From NCBI GenBank assembly GCA_032622095.1, contig CP136061.1, forward strand, positions 18,852,991-18,916,990: 64,000 bases of DNA. Reading direction: 5' to 3'. Below, one piece after another: positions 61,490-64,000 of this stretch. The translations under genes were made by a program, and so were the position numbers. Numbering within the stretch: the first letter of the stretch is position 1; the number at the start of each line of letters is the position of its first letter. The DNA comes from Siphonodentalium dalli. Taxonomy: Eukaryota; Mollusca; Scaphopoda; Gadilida; Siphonodentaliidae. The notes below the pieces were generated by a model that did not search any database, was not told the DNA's origin, and saw nothing but the letters and a program-made list of their open reading frames with translations.

Positions 61490-62580
61490 TCCCAGTCCCA
61501 CCAATGTTTTCCTTATTCATTAATTCTTTTTATCATAGAGGAGCTGTCCATCAGTCCCACCAATGTTTTTATTCATTAATTCTTTTTATCATAGAGGAGC
61601 TGTCCATCAGTCCCACCAATGTTTTTATTATTCATTAATTCTTTTTATCATAGAGGAGCTGTCCATCAGTCCCAGTCCCACCAATGTTTTTATTATTTAT
61701 TAATTCTTTTTATCATAGAGGAGCTGTCCATCAGTCCCACCAATGTTTTTATTCATTAATTCTTTTTATCATAGAGGAGCTGTCCATCAGTCCCAGTCCC
61801 ACCAATGTTTTCCTTATTCATTAATTCTTTTTATCATAGAGGAGCTGTCCATCAGTCCCACCAATGTTTTTATTCATTAATTCTTTTTATCATAGAGGAG
61901 CTGTCCATCAGTCCCACCAATGTTTTTATTATTCATTAATTCTTTTTATCATAGAGGAGCTGTCCATCAGTCCCAGTCCCACCAATGTTTTTATTATTTA
62001 TTAATTCTTTTTATCATAGAGGAGCTGTCCATCAGTCCCACCAATGTTTTCCTTATTCATTAATTCTTTTTATCATAGAGGAGCTGTCCATCAGTCCCAC
62101 CAATGTTTTTATTCATTAATTCTTTTTATCATAGAGGAGCTGTCCATCAGTCCCACCAATGTTTTTATTATTCATTAATTCTTTTTATCATAGAGGAGCT
62201 GTCCATCAGTCCCAGTCCCACCAATGTTTTCCTTATTCATTAATTCTTTTTATCATAGAGGAGCTGTCCATCAGTCCCACCAATGTTTTTATTCATTAAT
62301 TCTTTTTATCATAGAGGAGCTGTCCATCAGTCCCACCAATGTTTTTATTATTCATTAATTCTTTTTATCATAGAGGAGCTGTCCATCAGTCCCAGTCCCA
62401 CCAATGTTTTCCTTATTCATTAATTCTTTTTATCATAGAGGAGCTGTCCATCAGTCCCACCAATGTTTTTATTCATTAATTCTTTTTATCATAGAGGAGC
62501 TGTCCATCAGTCCCACCAATGTTTTTATTATTCATTAATTCTTTTTATCATAGAGGAGCTGTCCATCAGTCCCAGTCCCA
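61490..62580 (+). repeat. Trimeric (180 bp) higher-order repeat zone
   Basis: A trimer of a 65 bp monomer (doubled CAGTCC, then CCTTATT), a 56 bp monomer (GTTTTTATTCATT) and a 59 bp monomer recurs exactly every 180 bp at about 62212, 62392 and 62572; less regular relatives start near 61490, 61670, 61790 and 61972. Confidence 0.85.
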
Positions 62581-64000
62581 CCAATGTTTTTATTATTCAT
62601 TAATTCTTTTTATCATAGAGGAGCTGTCCATCAGTCCCACCAATGTTTTTATTATTCATTAATTCTTTTTATCATAGAGGAGCTGTCCATCAGTCCCACC
62701 AATGTTTTCCTTATTCATTAATTCTTTTTATCATAGAGGAGCTGTCCATCAGTCCCACCAATGTTTTTATTATTTATTAATTCTTTTTATCATAGAGGAG
62801 CTGTCCATCAGTCCCACCAATGTTTTTATTATTTATTAATTCTTTTTATCATAGAGGAGCTGTCCATCAGTCCCACCAATGTTTTTATTATTTATTAATT
62901 CTTTTTATCATAGAGGAGCTGTCCATCAGTCCCACCAATGTTTTTATTATTTATTAATTCTTTTTATCATAGAGGAGCTGTCCATCAGTCCCACCAATGT
63001 TTTTATTATTCATTAATTCTTTTTATCATATAGGAGCTGTCCATCAGTCCCAGTCCCACCAATGTTTTTATTATTTATTAATTCTTTTTATCATAGAGGA
63101 GCTGTCCATCAGTCCCACCAATGTTTTTATTATTTATTAATTCTTTTTATCATAGAGGAGCTGTCCATCAGTCCCACCAATGTTTTCCTTATTCATTAAT
63201 TCTTTTTATCATAGAGGAGCTGTCCATCAGTCCCACCAATGTTTTTATTATTTATTAATTCTTTTTATCATAGAGGAGCTGTCCATCAGTCCCACCAATG
63301 TTTTTATTATTTATTAATTCTTTTTATCATAGAGGAGCTGTCCATCAGTCCCACCAATGTTTTTATTATTCATTAATTCTTTTTATCATAGAGGAGCTGT
63401 CCATCAGTCCCACCAATGTTTTTATTATTCATTAATTCTTTTTATCATAGAGGAGCTGTCCACCAGTCCCACCAATGTTTTTATTATTTATTAATTCTTT
63501 TTATCATAGAGGAGCTGTCCATCAGTCCCACCAATGTTTTTATTATTCATTAATTCTTTTTATCATAGAGGAGCTGTCCATCAGTCCCACCAATGTTTTT
63601 ATTATTTATTAATTCTTTTTATCATAGAGGAGCTGTCCATCAGTCCCACCAATGTTTTTATTATTCATTAATTCTTTTTATCATAGAGGAGCTGTCCATC
63701 AGTCCCACCAATGTTTTTATTATTTATTAATTCTTTTTATCATAGAGGAGCTGTCCATCAGTCCCACCAATGTTTTCCTTATTCATTAATTCTTTTTATC
63801 ATAGAGGAGCTGTCCATCAGTCCCACCAATGTTTTTATTATTTATTAATTCTTTTTATCATAGAGGAGCTGTCCATCAGTCCCACCAATGTTTTCCTTAT
63901 TCATTAATTCTTTTTATCATAGAGGAGCTGTCCATCAGTCCCACCAATGTTTTTATTATTCATTAATTCTTTTTATCATAGAGGAGCTGTCCACCAGTCC

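Larger units (their letters stand above)
54620..64000 (+). repeat. 59 bp satellite array, second block (about 9.4 kb, runs off the window)
   Basis: Same monomer and orientation as the first block, roughly 160 monomers by length, beginning with the right half of the monomer broken by the insertion and still in register at base 64000. Block-specific variants: GTTTGTTATTATT (60 bp) near 57299, 57774, 59692, 60165, 61050 and 61168, and a 3 bp-deleted 56 bp form GTTTTTATTCATT confined to about 61405-62480. An extra G in AGAGGGAGCTG appears near 55527 and 55650, as once in the first block (47680). Confidence 0.97.

Noticed and set aside
18079-64000. Telomeric repeat or CENP-B box in the satellite
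   Set aside because: No TTAGGG runs and no CENP-B box-like TTCG....CGGG in the monomer; centromere function is therefore not claimed.

Overview
This is eukaryotic, non-coding, repeat-dominated DNA. It is AT-rich, has no bacterial gene organisation, and shows no intact host protein gene that I can support. The best taxonomic guess is a marine invertebrate, most likely a bivalve mollusc. That rests on recalled resemblance of several dispersed repeats to families common in bivalve genomes: the AGCTCACCTGAG / GTCCGTCCGT / TTCTCC..GAAACC family at 51.35-54.62 kb, the CCAGAGTTATG family near 5.8 kb, and the CCCGACTTCGTCCGGG hairpin family near 11.0 and 15.4 kb. The degenerate LINE reverse transcriptase also fits. 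It is inference, not a database result.

Region A (1-9.2 kb) is mostly unannotatable AT-rich sequence holding several small DNA-transposon relics defined by inverted repeats and target-site duplications (TSDs): a 2.3 kb element with hairpin-bearing termini (1076-3392), a 70 bp foldback MITE with a 9 bp TSD (3964-4033), and a 608 bp element built almost wholly of GCTAAAGAGCGGTATACCGC-type palindromes (8599-9206).

Region B (9.24-17.65 kb) is a nested transposon graveyard. An outer inverted repeat of 19-20 bp repeats (9241 and 16130) encloses a Harbinger-like element with TTA TSD (9603-12158), which itself contains a non-autonomous hAT with a GCGGGCGG TSD (9668-10767). The outer interval also holds two broken LINE fragments (12162-13442 and about 13545-14450), the second split by a 165 bp MITE, and an antisense transposase-like fragment (about 14560-14955). 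Outside the outer element, a second hAT relic (16573-17646, TSD TCAGTGGG) lies exactly against the satellite border.

Region C (17.65-64.0 kb) is one giant satellite with a 59 bp monomer: about 33.3 kb (18079-51350), then a clean 3.27 kb insertion, then about 9.4 kb more (54620 to the window edge, where it continues). At the left edge the 59-mer is seen inside a longer 251 bp unit present about 1.7 times, which looks like the source from which the satellite was amplified. The array shows dimer, trimer and tetramer higher-order repeats, a 3798 bp internal tandem duplication, and a 763 bp block shared by both halves. The insertion (51351-54619) breaks one monomer and the array resumes in exact phase. 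Its 5' end motif, inverted copy near the 3' end and terminal hairpin are Helentron/HINE-like.

Nothing here works as a gene system. The biology on show is repeat birth, amplification and interruption. The many 60-175 codon open frames in the satellite are artefacts of a 59 bp period read through three phases.
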